DNA of 64,000 nucleotides from Mucilaginibacter sp. Lineage in GTDB: Bacteria; Bacteroidota; Bacteroidia; Sphingobacteriales; Sphingobacteriaceae. A model generated the notes under the pieces. The model made no database searches. It was not told where the DNA came from and saw only the letters and a list, made by a program, of their open reading frames with translations. Position 1 is the stretch's first letter, and the number at the start of each line of letters is the position of its first letter. Made by a program: the position numbers and the translations under genes. The stretch lies in assembly GCA_030445275.1 (NCBI GenBank), contig JAUCSE010000092.1, positions 118,105 through 182,104 on the forward strand. Reading direction: 5' to 3'. Below are positions 1-8,211 of the stretch, piece by piece.

Positions 1-421
1 CCATATAGCCTTTAACATTCGCTTTAACAATTTCCTTATAGCTCTTAATTTGTTCGGCTGTGGTTAAAAAATGGAATGTCGCCCGGTCATGCCACACATC
101 ATATGACACGGCTGGTTTAAATTCAGTAATGTCCGAAACTATCCATTGTACCTGATCGGCCTTATCGCCAAGACGTTTCTTAGCTCTTTCTAATGATACT
201 GATGAAATATCCAATACGGTGATATGCTGATAGCCATTTTCAAGTAAATAATCCACCAGCTTGCTGTCGCCCCCACCAATGTCAATAATACTGGCCGATT
301 TGGGGAGATTAAAACCATTTATAAAGTTCAATGAGGTTTGCGGAACTTCTTGTGTCCAGCTTACCTCATCGGGCGATTTTGTGGCATATACATTTTCCCA
401 ATGCAGTTTTTTATCAGGCAT
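1..421 (-). CDS. Class I SAM-dependent methyltransferase, 3' part cut by window edge
   Basis: The reverse strand is open from an ATG at 421 to the window edge, giving 140 residues without a stop. The start reads MPDKKLHWENVYATKSPDEV. A motif I region (SIIDIGGGDSKLVDYLL) is the glycine-rich SAM-binding loop of class I methyltransferases, followed by an acidic residue in VLDIS at the end of the second strand. Further on, YDVWHDRATFHFLT is the motif IV/post-IV block of the small methyltransferase group that includes thiopurine-methyltransferase-like and tellurite-resistance-like proteins. The substrate cannot be told. The C-terminus lies outside the window. The next gene is divergent, about 100 bases away. 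Confidence 0.85.
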   Translation of the reverse strand, partial: MPDKKLHWENVYATKSPDEVSWTQEVPQTSLNFINGFNLPKSASIIDIGGGDSKLVDYLLENGYQHITVLDISSVSLERAKKRLGDKADQVQWIVSDITEFKPAVSYDVWHDRATFHFLTTAEQIKSYKEIVKANVKGYM

Positions 422-523
422 ATTTTCTAAGTAAAATCTAAAATAACCATTCCGAATAAGAAATTAACCTTTTGGAATAATTGAAAAAAAATTCAGACAT
501 TTAGTGAACATACCTAAACTAAT

Positions 524-1138
524 ATGCCTATGAAATTATCACCTGTCTTCTCCCTCATTGTCATTTCCTTTTTTCTGGTTACAACTGCTTTTGGACAAGA
601 CAATAAGCCTGTAAAGGATTATTTAAATGTAAAAGGCCCAATTATTTTTAACAATATCTCTTATAACTTATCCTGGACCTCCCACCCTGCCGACAACTTT
701 TATAAACAAGAATATATTGTAAAGGGTGATAATCCCGATAAATTTAAAACAATGATTATGCTTGATGTTATTACGGGTGATACAAAAATGGAAGATATTG
801 TTTCGAAAAAAGTTTTAGAATTAAAAAAACTAAAGGAAAGCAACCCGGTTATCAATTATCAGCTTTTTGAAAAAAATAAAGAGGTTATGCTTGATTTTTT
901 GATAAGCGCAAATTCCCCGGATGGGAAAACAGTCAATATTGTAGAACGGAATGTTTATAAATACAAGAAGGTTATCGGCAAATCGGGCCAAAAAGGGGTG
1001 ATTTTGTTTGGCGTAAGTATGCGAAGTTATGGCAATGATGTCAGCAATTTTTTGACGGCTTTAAACACTAATAAATTAGACTTGCTCAACCAGGTTGGGA
1101 AATACCATATCCCTGAAATAACGCTGCCAGGCAAGTAA
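524..1138 (+). CDS. Secreted protein of unknown function
   Basis: This is a 204-residue protein that I do not recognise. Residues 1-24 form a signal peptide (hydrophobic FSLIVISFFLVTT, then a likely cut at AFG-Q), so the product is probably periplasmic or exported. The mature part is lysine-rich, about 180 residues, with no cysteines, no repeats and no membrane segment. There is a second in-frame ATG at 530, and either could be the start. It is the first of three same-strand genes (the next starts 42 bases downstream), none with a recognisable enzyme motif, so they may form one transcript. Confidence 0.7.
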   Translation: MPMKLSPVFSLIVISFFLVTTAFGQDNKPVKDYLNVKGPIIFNNISYNLSWTSHPADNFYKQEYIVKGDNPDKFKTMIMLDVITGDTKMEDIVSKKVLELKKLKESNPVINYQLFEKNKEVMLDFLISANSPDGKTVNIVERNVYKYKKVIGKSGQKGVILFGVSMRSYGNDVSNFLTALNTNKLDLLNQVGKYHIPEITLPGK

Positions 1139-1180
1139 ATTATTGAAGAAAACAAGGCGTTAATTACAGATCAGTAAAAA

Positions 1181-1831
1181 ATGGAAAAAGACCCATATAA
1201 ACAAGCTGCAAAGGAATTGAATCTGACTGCTGAGCAAGCCAAACAGATGGAAGATCAGCTTAAAACCGCGCAGGAAAAATTCAAAACTGAGGCACAACAA
1301 TTCGCCCAGCTATTTAACAGGCAGACACTAGGGACTGCTTTTCAATACCTGCTCTATTTCCAGACACTTGCATCCAACTATGCCCAGGAATTTTATTTGT
1401 ATCAATGCGATAAAACTGCGTTAAAAACTTTTTCTGATAATGAAGAGTTTTTAAATAACTTATTGCCTTTTGCTAATGCAAATGGCACCGGTTCTATTTA
1501 CTGTATATGGGATAATGGAATTAGTGAAAACTTAGATGAGATGCCCATTGTTGTATTAGGCGATGAAGGTGGCTTGCACATAGTAACAGAAAACCTATTG
1601 CAACTCATGCAGATTTTAACACTTGACTCAGAAATTGGCGTTGATTGGAATGGTGTCAGTTTTTATACTGATTGCCCGGGCGGAAGTGAACATAACCAGG
1701 GTTATAGAGCTTTTATTAAAACCCAGTTTGGTTTAGATCCGGTTGAAGATCCTGGTTTAGTAATTCAAACCGCTCAAAAGAAATACAAAACATCATTTGA
1801 TGAATGGTGCAGCAAATTTTACACCGTATAA
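1181..1831 (+). CDS. SUKH/SMI1-KNR4-like protein with N-terminal coiled coil
   Basis: A 216-residue soluble protein with no signal peptide. Residues 1-45 are charged and helical (repeated K/E/Q with A and L heptads), probably a coiled coil. Residues 100-160 read as GSIYCIWDNG, then PIVVLGDEGG. This resembles the alternating hydrophobic strand pattern with P-V-V-x-L-G-x-E-G seen in SUKH (SMI1/KNR4) superfamily proteins, many of which are immunity proteins or adaptors. That assignment rests on motif resemblance only. The gene lies 9 bases before a membrane protein gene and 42 after a secreted protein gene. No toxin gene is visible nearby, so an immunity role is not supported by context. Confidence 0.65.
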   Translation: MEKDPYKQAAKELNLTAEQAKQMEDQLKTAQEKFKTEAQQFAQLFNRQTLGTAFQYLLYFQTLASNYAQEFYLYQCDKTALKTFSDNEEFLNNLLPFANANGTGSIYCIWDNGISENLDEMPIVVLGDEGGLHIVTENLLQLMQILTLDSEIGVDWNGVSFYTDCPGGSEHNQGYRAFIKTQFGLDPVEDPGLVIQTAQKKYKTSFDEWCSKFYTV

Positions 1832-1840
1832 TATAAAAAT

Positions 1841-2821
1841 ATGATGGCAAAAACCTATTGGATTAACGAACCTTATACCTTAACTATTTACCCGGTAAGG
1901 GTTCTCCGCTTATTAAGCATAGTTTATTTTATCGGATTTACAGCCCTGGGTATTTATCTTTATATGAGCAAGGTAATGGACAGCACATATTTGCTATTAA
2001 TTTTCGAGGGCCTCATCGTATTTATCTGCTTAATTCTCTTTGGTATTGGCGAACGCAAAGTGATTTTTGATGGCAGTAATCAACAGATGTACACTAAAAT
2101 GTTTGGATTAACTACCAGCTCCACCCCTTTTGATCAGATTGCTGCTGTAACACCCTATCAGGTTATGGGCGCTACAAGTTACCGGGTTTTCACCAAAAAG
2201 AACAGGCATGGAAAAGGAATACCTATATCAGGTGGCTATACTAAACAAACTAATGCAAACCTGATTGACTACCAACAAGAGGTTTTGCCAAGGCTCAATG
2301 AACTGGTATTCGCAAGTCGCCCCCCAGAAGTTAAACAGGCCATTTATGAGTTCCGGTTTTTTAAGGAAGAAGGCGGTGTTTATACGATAACTAAAAATAA
2401 AATAGGTGGTTTGGTGATTGGCATTTTACTATGCGCTTTAACCATATATGCATTGTTTCATCCTGAATTTATGAGTGATGAAGTGAGTTATAAAAGAATA
2501 TTGGTTACTTATTTCCCACTACTGATAGGTTTGGTCCTGATCGGCGCATGTTTCACCTCCACTAGTTTTGACAAAAACAGACGTCAGATCATTGTCTCCT
2601 ATCCTGGTGGTATTATCCGGAAAGAGTACTCTTTTGATGACTTCATCCGTTTTCAAATCGTCCGTAAAAGCACCAACTTCGTTTATTCCGGAACAGAGGT
2701 AAAAGCCTTACTAAACATTCCTAATAAAGGTAAGACCCGTGAACTATTCCTCAGGAACTTCACCGGCACTAAAAAAATAGAACGCTTTATTGATGAAGCC
2801 AGCACCATACTTGGCATTTGA
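1841..2821 (+). CDS. Membrane protein of unknown function, four predicted TM segments
   Basis: A 326-residue protein with two pairs of hydrophobic segments: about residues 25-42 and 50-68, then about 190-207 and 220-238. Each pair is followed by a soluble beta-rich stretch (about 70-185 and 240-326). The two halves look like an internal duplication of a TM-pair plus PH-like/YcxB-like domain (GERKVIFDGSNQQMYTK in the first, STSFDKNRRQIIVSY in the second). The family is not recognised with certainty. It closes the three-gene run 524-2821 and meets the aminotransferase gene tail to tail. Confidence 0.7.
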   Translation: MMAKTYWINEPYTLTIYPVRVLRLLSIVYFIGFTALGIYLYMSKVMDSTYLLLIFEGLIVFICLILFGIGERKVIFDGSNQQMYTKMFGLTTSSTPFDQIAAVTPYQVMGATSYRVFTKKNRHGKGIPISGGYTKQTNANLIDYQQEVLPRLNELVFASRPPEVKQAIYEFRFFKEEGGVYTITKNKIGGLVIGILLCALTIYALFHPEFMSDEVSYKRILVTYFPLLIGLVLIGACFTSTSFDKNRRQIIVSYPGGIIRKEYSFDDFIRFQIVRKSTNFVYSGTEVKALLNIPNKGKTRELFLRNFTGTKKIERFIDEASTILGI

Positions 2822-2845
2822 TATTCAAATTTTAAAAAGACATTA

Positions 2846-3691
2846 TTAGTTTGCAATAACGCTCTTATCCATCATTAGTTCATACAGTTTTTCATTGATC
2901 TGAGCAGTTATGCTTCCGGGTTGCCCATTACCTATTTGATTGCCATTAATAGCAATTACGGGATATGCATTTTTAGTTGAGCTGGTTATAAATGCTTCTT
3001 TTGCCTGTTCAAGTTCGCTCAAACTAATGTATCGTTCTATAATACTATAATTTTCAATGCTTAGCTTTAATACCTTACTGCGTATAATTCCGCTTAAAAT
3101 ATTGTCTTTAGGGGTAATGATCTCCTTATCTGTTACTATGAAAAAGTTAGCTCTGGGGCATTCACCAATCTGATTGTTGTTATGATATAAAACCTCATCC
3201 GCGTTATTCTCCGCAATAAAGGGCCGAAGTCTTATAGCCTGCAGATAATCTATAGTTTTTACGGTTGGTAATTGCCTTTGGTGGTTATATGTTACCAGTT
3301 TCATGCCTTTTAAATTGGTACGATCTTCCATGGTAAAGGCATCCTGAGTGATGATTAAATTGGGTTTATGTAGGGTAAATCCATCATCCGCGTACCCTCC
3401 TGTCAGAATGATTTTAATAGCAGAATTTGGTAAATTGTTTTTTTGCATCAGTTCATGGATAGCCAGTTTTAATGCTGATCTGTCCATATCCATACTTAAG
3501 TTCATTTCTTCTGCTGACCTATAAAACCGGTTTAAATGATCATCAAGAAATATTGGCCTGTTATCAATGACCTTTAAAAAATCAAATATCCCATACCCTC
3601 TTTGGATACTCAAATCGTTGATTCCCAATGCTCCTTGTGTTTTCAACAGGATCTCGTTGTTTATTGATATGTAGGTGGAGTTGTTTTCCAT
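2846..3691 (-). CDS. Class IV PLP-dependent aminotransferase (BCAT/D-amino-acid transaminase type)
   Basis: At 281 residues this matches the usual length of fold-type IV aminotransferases and aminodeoxychorismate lyases. The family signatures are present: an N-terminal RGYGIFDFLKV segment, a catalytic lysine in TVKTIDYLQ (K145), and the E-x-x-x-x-N-F-F block in GECPRANFFIV that holds PLP. It would transfer amino groups between a branched-chain or D-amino acid and a keto acid, or act as an ADC lyase. The sequence does not decide which. It is transcribed away from blaI, with 180 bases between them that contain the BlaI operators. Confidence 0.85.
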   Translation of the reverse strand: MENNSTYISINNEILLKTQGALGINDLSIQRGYGIFDFLKVIDNRPIFLDDHLNRFYRSAEEMNLSMDMDRSALKLAIHELMQKNNLPNSAIKIILTGGYADDGFTLHKPNLIITQDAFTMEDRTNLKGMKLVTYNHQRQLPTVKTIDYLQAIRLRPFIAENNADEVLYHNNNQIGECPRANFFIVTDKEIITPKDNILSGIIRSKVLKLSIENYSIIERYISLSELEQAKEAFITSSTKNAYPVIAINGNQIGNGQPGSITAQINEKLYELMMDKSVIAN

Positions 3692-3821
3692 TTTATGATT
3701 TATTACATCCCAATTATAGGGTTTATTTAACCCGTTCTTGATTTTGTAAATCTACTGTTATGCTTACTTATTATCAAAAATGTAAGCAGTAAAACTATTT
3801 TAGTTACCTGGCTTTTATTCA

Positions 3822-3868
3822 ATAACTGACAAATGAGTTGTATAACTGAAAAATAAGTTATACTTTCG
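3822..3868 (+). promoter_or_regulatory. blaI promoter with two tandem BlaI-type dyads
   Basis: Two inverted repeats of the form AACT-N8-AGTT lie side by side: half-sites 3824-3827 / 3836-3839, and 3844-3847 / 3856-3859. The second extends to TATAACT / AGTTATA (3841-3862). They overlap a Bacteroidota-like promoter with TTG at 3838-3840 and TATACTTTCG at 3859-3868, just before the blaI ATG at 3872. Operators placed across the promoter fit autorepression by the BlaI dimer. Binding itself is inferred. Confidence 0.6.
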
Positions 3869-3871
3869 ATT

Positions 3872-4234
3872 ATGGAAGAATTAACCAAAACCGAAGAACG
3901 GATTATGCAGGTTTTATGGACTTTAAAATCTGCCTTTGTTAAGGATATCATTGAAAACCTGCCTGATGACCCTAAGCCACCTTATAATACTATATCATCA
4001 GTAGTGCGCCTCCTTGAAAATAAAAACTACGTTGGGTACAAAGCTTATGGTAAAACGCATGAATACTTCCCACTCATCAGCAAATCCGCTTACCGTAAAC
4101 ACTCGTTTACCAAGCTTTTCACCAACTACTTTGATGGATCGGCCGAGTCATTGTTATCCTTTATGGTTAAGGAAGATACCCTTAAACAGGATGATATAGA
4201 GAGTATTAAGGAATTTATTAATAAACAAAAGTAA
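3872..4234 (+). CDS. blaI: BlaI/MecI/CopY family transcriptional repressor
   Basis: A 120-residue protein covering the Penicillinase_R family from end to end. The winged helix-turn-helix spans about residues 3-75 (LTKTEERIMQVLW at the start, YNTISSVVRLLENK as recognition helix), followed by a C-terminal dimerisation helix. Family members repress their own operon and are inactivated by cleavage when the partner M56 protease senses a signal. Here the M56 gene follows after 5 bases, and two dyads lie in the promoter. The classical target is beta-lactamase, but none is in this operon, so the regulon is likely the downstream cell-wall genes. Confidence 0.92.
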   Translation: MEELTKTEERIMQVLWTLKSAFVKDIIENLPDDPKPPYNTISSVVRLLENKNYVGYKAYGKTHEYFPLISKSAYRKHSFTKLFTNYFDGSAESLLSFMVKEDTLKQDDIESIKEFINKQK

Positions 4235-4239
4235 GTAGT

Positions 4240-5697
4240 ATGGAGCTGTTTCCCTTCTTCTTTAAAGTTGTTGCTTGTTCGGCTGTGTTTTACCTTCTTT
4301 ACTATTTTCTGTTTAGTAAGCTCACCTTTTTTGCCTGGAATAGGTGGTATTTATTGTTTACACTCCTGGCAAGCCTGATCATCCCGGTGATGCATTTTCA
4401 GGTGGAACAACAATTACCGTTACATACATCAATACCTGTCCAAATTAGTGCATTATCGGGCATAAATGAGGCAGAAAACGACGTAAAAGTGTTCCATAAG
4501 GCCACAAATCACATCGATTTTGGGCATATAATCACATTATTTTACCTTTTTATTGCTGGTTTAATGCTGTTTAGAGTGCTAATTGGCGTTATTACTATAC
4601 TATATAAAGCAATCAAAAAAGGACAAAAAGCCGATGGCTATTTTTTAATTACCAATGCATCAAAAAGTAATTCCTCCTTTTTTAATCTCCTGTTTTTAAA
4701 GGACGATAAAATAGATGCCTACGAAAAAGAACAAGTACTGGCACATGAACTTCAACATGTACAACTCTGGCACTCTGTTGATAAATTATTCGTGGAAATA
4801 CTAAAAGCATTCTTTTGGTTCAATCCATTTATATACATGATAGCCAACGAACTCCAGCAGGTGCATGAATTTGAGGTGGACAGACGACTTTCAAATAATT
4901 ATAAATCAATTGATTATGCTAATTTATTACTTAAATTATCATCCCCGGTTATTGGTTCAGGCCTTATCAACCAGTTTAGCGCTTATAGTGTAAAAAGTCG
5001 TATTCAGATGTTGTTTAAAAAACATTCGTCTGCAGGTAAAAAGCTAAGATATGTTTTGGTGCTCCCCCTAGTGACCATGATGGGCTATCAGTTTTCTGTA
5101 GAAAAATCATATGCCAGTATGAATACAGACCGCAACTTTGTACTGATATTGGATGCCGGCCATGGTGGTAAAAATGCTGGTGCGGTTTGTGGTAAAAATT
5201 ACCTGGAAAAGGATATTACGCTTGCCTTAACCCGTCAAATTAAAGCCGTTGCCGAAAAAAGGGGCATACATACCCTGCTAACCCGAAACAGTGATGCGGA
5301 TGTACTTTTTAGAAACAGGGTATCCCACAATGGTGATGTTTTTGCCTCGATACACGTTAACGCGGCACCGGCAGGGCCATTACAGCAACAGTCAAATGGC
5401 ATCGAGGTTAGTGATAATCCATTCGGTAAAAGTCCGGTGTTATCGGCTCAAATAGCTGACCAGCTTAAAAACAGCTTCAGGCAATTAAGGGGTATCAATA
5501 CCAACGACAGTACTTTTACCAACCCGGGTGTCTATGTATTAAGAGAAAACAAGTTACCGGCTGTCGTAATTGAATTTGGGTATGCCACCAACCCTAACGA
5601 TCTGAATTACATATTGGACGAACGTAAGCGTTATGAACTGGCCGAAAAGTTTGTGGATGCTATTATAGCGTATAAAAACAATAAAAAATCACTATAA
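4240..5697 (+). CDS. BlaR1-like M56 metalloprotease fused to N-acetylmuramoyl-L-alanine amidase
   Basis: A 485-residue two-part protein. Residues 1-55 and 95-122 carry three TM segments. Residues 160-215 hold the M56 zinc protease motif HELQH (H169, E170, H173) with a downstream HEFEVD acidic ligand. A further hydrophobic stretch near 270-285 (YVLVLPLVTMMGYQF) would carry the chain out of the cytoplasm. In place of the penicillin-binding sensor of BlaR1, residues 299-480 form an Amidase_3 domain with all expected residues: H308 in DAGHGG, E323 in YLEKDI, H372 in SIHVNA and E445 in VIEFGYATNP. The amidase would cut the bond between MurNAc and L-Ala in the periplasm, and the protease half would cleave the neighbouring BlaI. 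Coupling of the two activities is inference. Confidence 0.88.
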   Translation: MELFPFFFKVVACSAVFYLLYYFLFSKLTFFAWNRWYLLFTLLASLIIPVMHFQVEQQLPLHTSIPVQISALSGINEAENDVKVFHKATNHIDFGHIITLFYLFIAGLMLFRVLIGVITILYKAIKKGQKADGYFLITNASKSNSSFFNLLFLKDDKIDAYEKEQVLAHELQHVQLWHSVDKLFVEILKAFFWFNPFIYMIANELQQVHEFEVDRRLSNNYKSIDYANLLLKLSSPVIGSGLINQFSAYSVKSRIQMLFKKHSSAGKKLRYVLVLPLVTMMGYQFSVEKSYASMNTDRNFVLILDAGHGGKNAGAVCGKNYLEKDITLALTRQIKAVAEKRGIHTLLTRNSDADVLFRNRVSHNGDVFASIHVNAAPAGPLQQQSNGIEVSDNPFGKSPVLSAQIADQLKNSFRQLRGINTNDSTFTNPGVYVLRENKLPAVVIEFGYATNPNDLNYILDERKRYELAEKFVDAIIAYKNNKKSL

Positions 5698-5754
5698 CAA
5701 TTTAATCAGGACTTAACGAAAAGCCCCTCCCTCACCATCATTTAACAAAAATTT

Positions 5755-8205
5755 ATGAAGCAGTTTTTACTGGCTTTAGGGCTATGCCTTTGCCTTATAA
5801 AAAGCGTTTGTGCCCAAAAATCATCAGGAGATAATGGTGGAATTATTGATGGAATTATTCATGATGAACAGCATAATCCTATTCAGGGGGCAACGGTTAT
5901 ACTGAAAAAACAGGATGATAGTTCGCTGATTGTTAAAGAGATAAGCAAAGCAAATGGAACTTTTCAATTTTCAAATGTGCTACCGGGTATCTATACTATA
6001 AGCATAACGCATGTAGGGTATTCGCCTTATATAATAAAGCAGGTTATTATGGAAACCAGGAACTTGCATTTATCGGATATTAAACTCCTGCTCAATACGG
6101 GCGAATTAAAGGAAGTTATTGTCACATCACCTCCAAAAAGCTTTATTGAACAAAAGCCCGATAGGATGATTGTAAACGTGGGTGCCCTGATGAGTAATAC
6201 CGGCACCAATGCTATTGATGTATTGAACAATTCGCCCGCGGTGCAGGTTAGTGATGATGGGATCAGCCTGCGCGGCAAAGAAGGCGTAACCATTTATATT
6301 GACGACCGACCAAGCAATCTGACGGGTGCAGATCTGATCAATTACTTAAAAACACTACCATCAGGCACACTTGATAAAATAGAGATCATGACCAATCCGC
6401 CTGCCCGGTATAATGCCGAGGGTACAGCAGGCATCATCAATATTAAAACCAAAAAAAGTAAAGCAAGGGGCTTTAACGCAGGTATCAGCTTAACCTATCA
6501 GCAAGGTGTTTATTCCAAAAACAACTCCAACATCAACTTTAATTACCGGATAAATAAGATCAACTTTTTCGGCAATTTGGGTTATTCCTCCTTTAATAAT
6601 TTTTATAATGTTAAGCGCAGCCGGAATTTTAACTACCCTACTGATTCTGCAAGCCTGCTGCTCTATCAACTCAATACCGAGAAAAGTAACACCAAAAGTT
6701 ATAACTATAAATTAGGCCTTGATTATGATGTAAATGCTCATACCAGTATTGGCATATTGGTCAATGGAATAATAAACCCCTATACCGAGCACGGTAACTA
6801 CTCAGTCACGTTTAACAGATCAAATCGGGTTGATTCAGTTATTAATACCATCAGTCAGCTTAATTATATTACCAGGAATAACACGGTCAATTTAAACTTC
6901 CGGCATCAGTTTCATAGGCCCGTTCAGGAAATCAACCTAAATGTTGATTATCTGCATTATTCAACCGATCCACTGCAGACAATCAATAGTTCGACCTACC
7001 TGCCAGATAGATCATTGATCAGTAACTATACCCTTAATACCTATAATCCATTTATAGCCAATATTTTTGGGGCAAAGGCTGATTATGATGATGAATTATT
7101 TAACGGGATAAAAATGTCAGTAGGTTTGCAAACCACCTATTCCGTAAGGAGCAGCACCGGGAACTACCTGTATACCATGAATAACCTCACCTATGCTAAT
7201 GATTCCTTAGATGGCAGCTTCAGGTATAAAGAAAACATTAATGCCGCCTATGCAAGCTTTCAAAAAACGCTCAAAAGGTTTGCTATTCAGGCCGGGTTAA
7301 GGTTTGAAAACACGCATGCCCAAACCAACCAGCAACGTAATGCTGCCACCACCAATACTATTGTTCAGTATAATTACAACAACCTGTTTCCAACGGCTTA
7401 CGTCAGTTACAAACTGGACACAGGCGCTGTAAATACTTTAATTCTGTCTGTGGGACGCAGGATCTCCAGGCCTGATTATAGCGACTTGAATTCCTTTGTT
7501 TTTACGTTTGATAAGTATTCGTCCAATAAAGGCAATCCTGGTTTATTACCCGCGTTTTCAAATGAGTTAGATCTGTCATACAATCACAAGGATAAAATAA
7601 TAGCCGGCATAACCTACAGTAAAACATATCATGACATTACCCAGTATTATCAATTAAATGGTTATGCCACGGCATTTACCCCGGTAAATATTGAAAAGGC
7701 AATTGCCTATGGCCTATATTTGAATTTATCATTACCGGTAAACTCCTGGTGGAGCGCCAATGTATACACTGATCTGAACCAGAATCGCTACGAGGGCCAG
7801 ATCTTAAACGCGGAATATTTGAACAACAAGGTCACTACATTTACCATCAACGGCAGCAACCAGTTTAAATTTAAAAACGGATGGGGCTTTGAAATTAACG
7901 GATTTTACCGTAACAACCTTACTTACGGGCAAGGCATATATCTGCCCACATGGCGGTTAAATGCATCTGTTCAAAAAACGGTATTGAAAAATAAAGGAAC
8001 TATTGTTTTAACCGCAAGAGATATCTTTAACACCCGTACCCTCAGGCGGCAAATTGAGTATCAATATGCTACATTTAGTACATTAAACCGTAGCGATACT
8101 CAGGTTATCGGCCTTACGTTTACTTATAAGTTTGGTATATCAACAGCTGCCAGGCAACATAAAAACAGTATCCAGACAGAAGCAGGCAGGGCCGGCGCAA
8201 ATTAA
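5755..8205 (+). CDS. Outer-membrane beta-barrel (TonB-receptor-like) protein with CarboxypepD_reg N-domain
   Basis: An 816-residue exported protein. Signal peptide about 1-20 (LCLIKSVCAQ), a carboxypeptidase-regulatory-like domain about 30-115 (GIIHDEQHNPIQGATVIL), a plug domain about 120-230 (IDVLNNSPAVQV, YIDDRPSNL, NPPARYNAEGTAGIINI), then an outer-membrane barrel of the OMP_b-brl_3 type to the end. It lacks a SusD partner, so a SusC role is unlikely. It is the third gene after blaI (57 bases behind the M56-amidase) and has a same-length paralogue at 58615-61065. It may carry a cell-wall fragment or serve as an envelope scaffold. The ligand is unknown. Confidence 0.85.
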   Translation: MKQFLLALGLCLCLIKSVCAQKSSGDNGGIIDGIIHDEQHNPIQGATVILKKQDDSSLIVKEISKANGTFQFSNVLPGIYTISITHVGYSPYIIKQVIMETRNLHLSDIKLLLNTGELKEVIVTSPPKSFIEQKPDRMIVNVGALMSNTGTNAIDVLNNSPAVQVSDDGISLRGKEGVTIYIDDRPSNLTGADLINYLKTLPSGTLDKIEIMTNPPARYNAEGTAGIINIKTKKSKARGFNAGISLTYQQGVYSKNNSNINFNYRINKINFFGNLGYSSFNNFYNVKRSRNFNYPTDSASLLLYQLNTEKSNTKSYNYKLGLDYDVNAHTSIGILVNGIINPYTEHGNYSVTFNRSNRVDSVINTISQLNYITRNNTVNLNFRHQFHRPVQEINLNVDYLHYSTDPLQTINSSTYLPDRSLISNYTLNTYNPFIANIFGAKADYDDELFNGIKMSVGLQTTYSVRSSTGNYLYTMNNLTYANDSLDGSFRYKENINAAYASFQKTLKRFAIQAGLRFENTHAQTNQQRNAATTNTIVQYNYNNLFPTAYVSYKLDTGAVNTLILSVGRRISRPDYSDLNSFVFTFDKYSSNKGNPGLLPAFSNELDLSYNHKDKIIAGITYSKTYHDITQYYQLNGYATAFTPVNIEKAIAYGLYLNLSLPVNSWWSANVYTDLNQNRYEGQILNAEYLNNKVTTFTINGSNQFKFKNGWGFEINGFYRNNLTYGQGIYLPTWRLNASVQKTVLKNKGTIVLTARDIFNTRTLRRQIEYQYATFSTLNRSDTQVIGLTFTYKFGISTAARQHKNSIQTEAGRAGAN

Positions 8206-8211
8206 AATAAA

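Noticed and set aside
3727..3951. Minus-strand frame of 74 codons over the blaI start
   Set aside because: It overlaps the blaI operators and the N-terminus of blaI in antisense, has no family features, and its composition follows the blaI frame.
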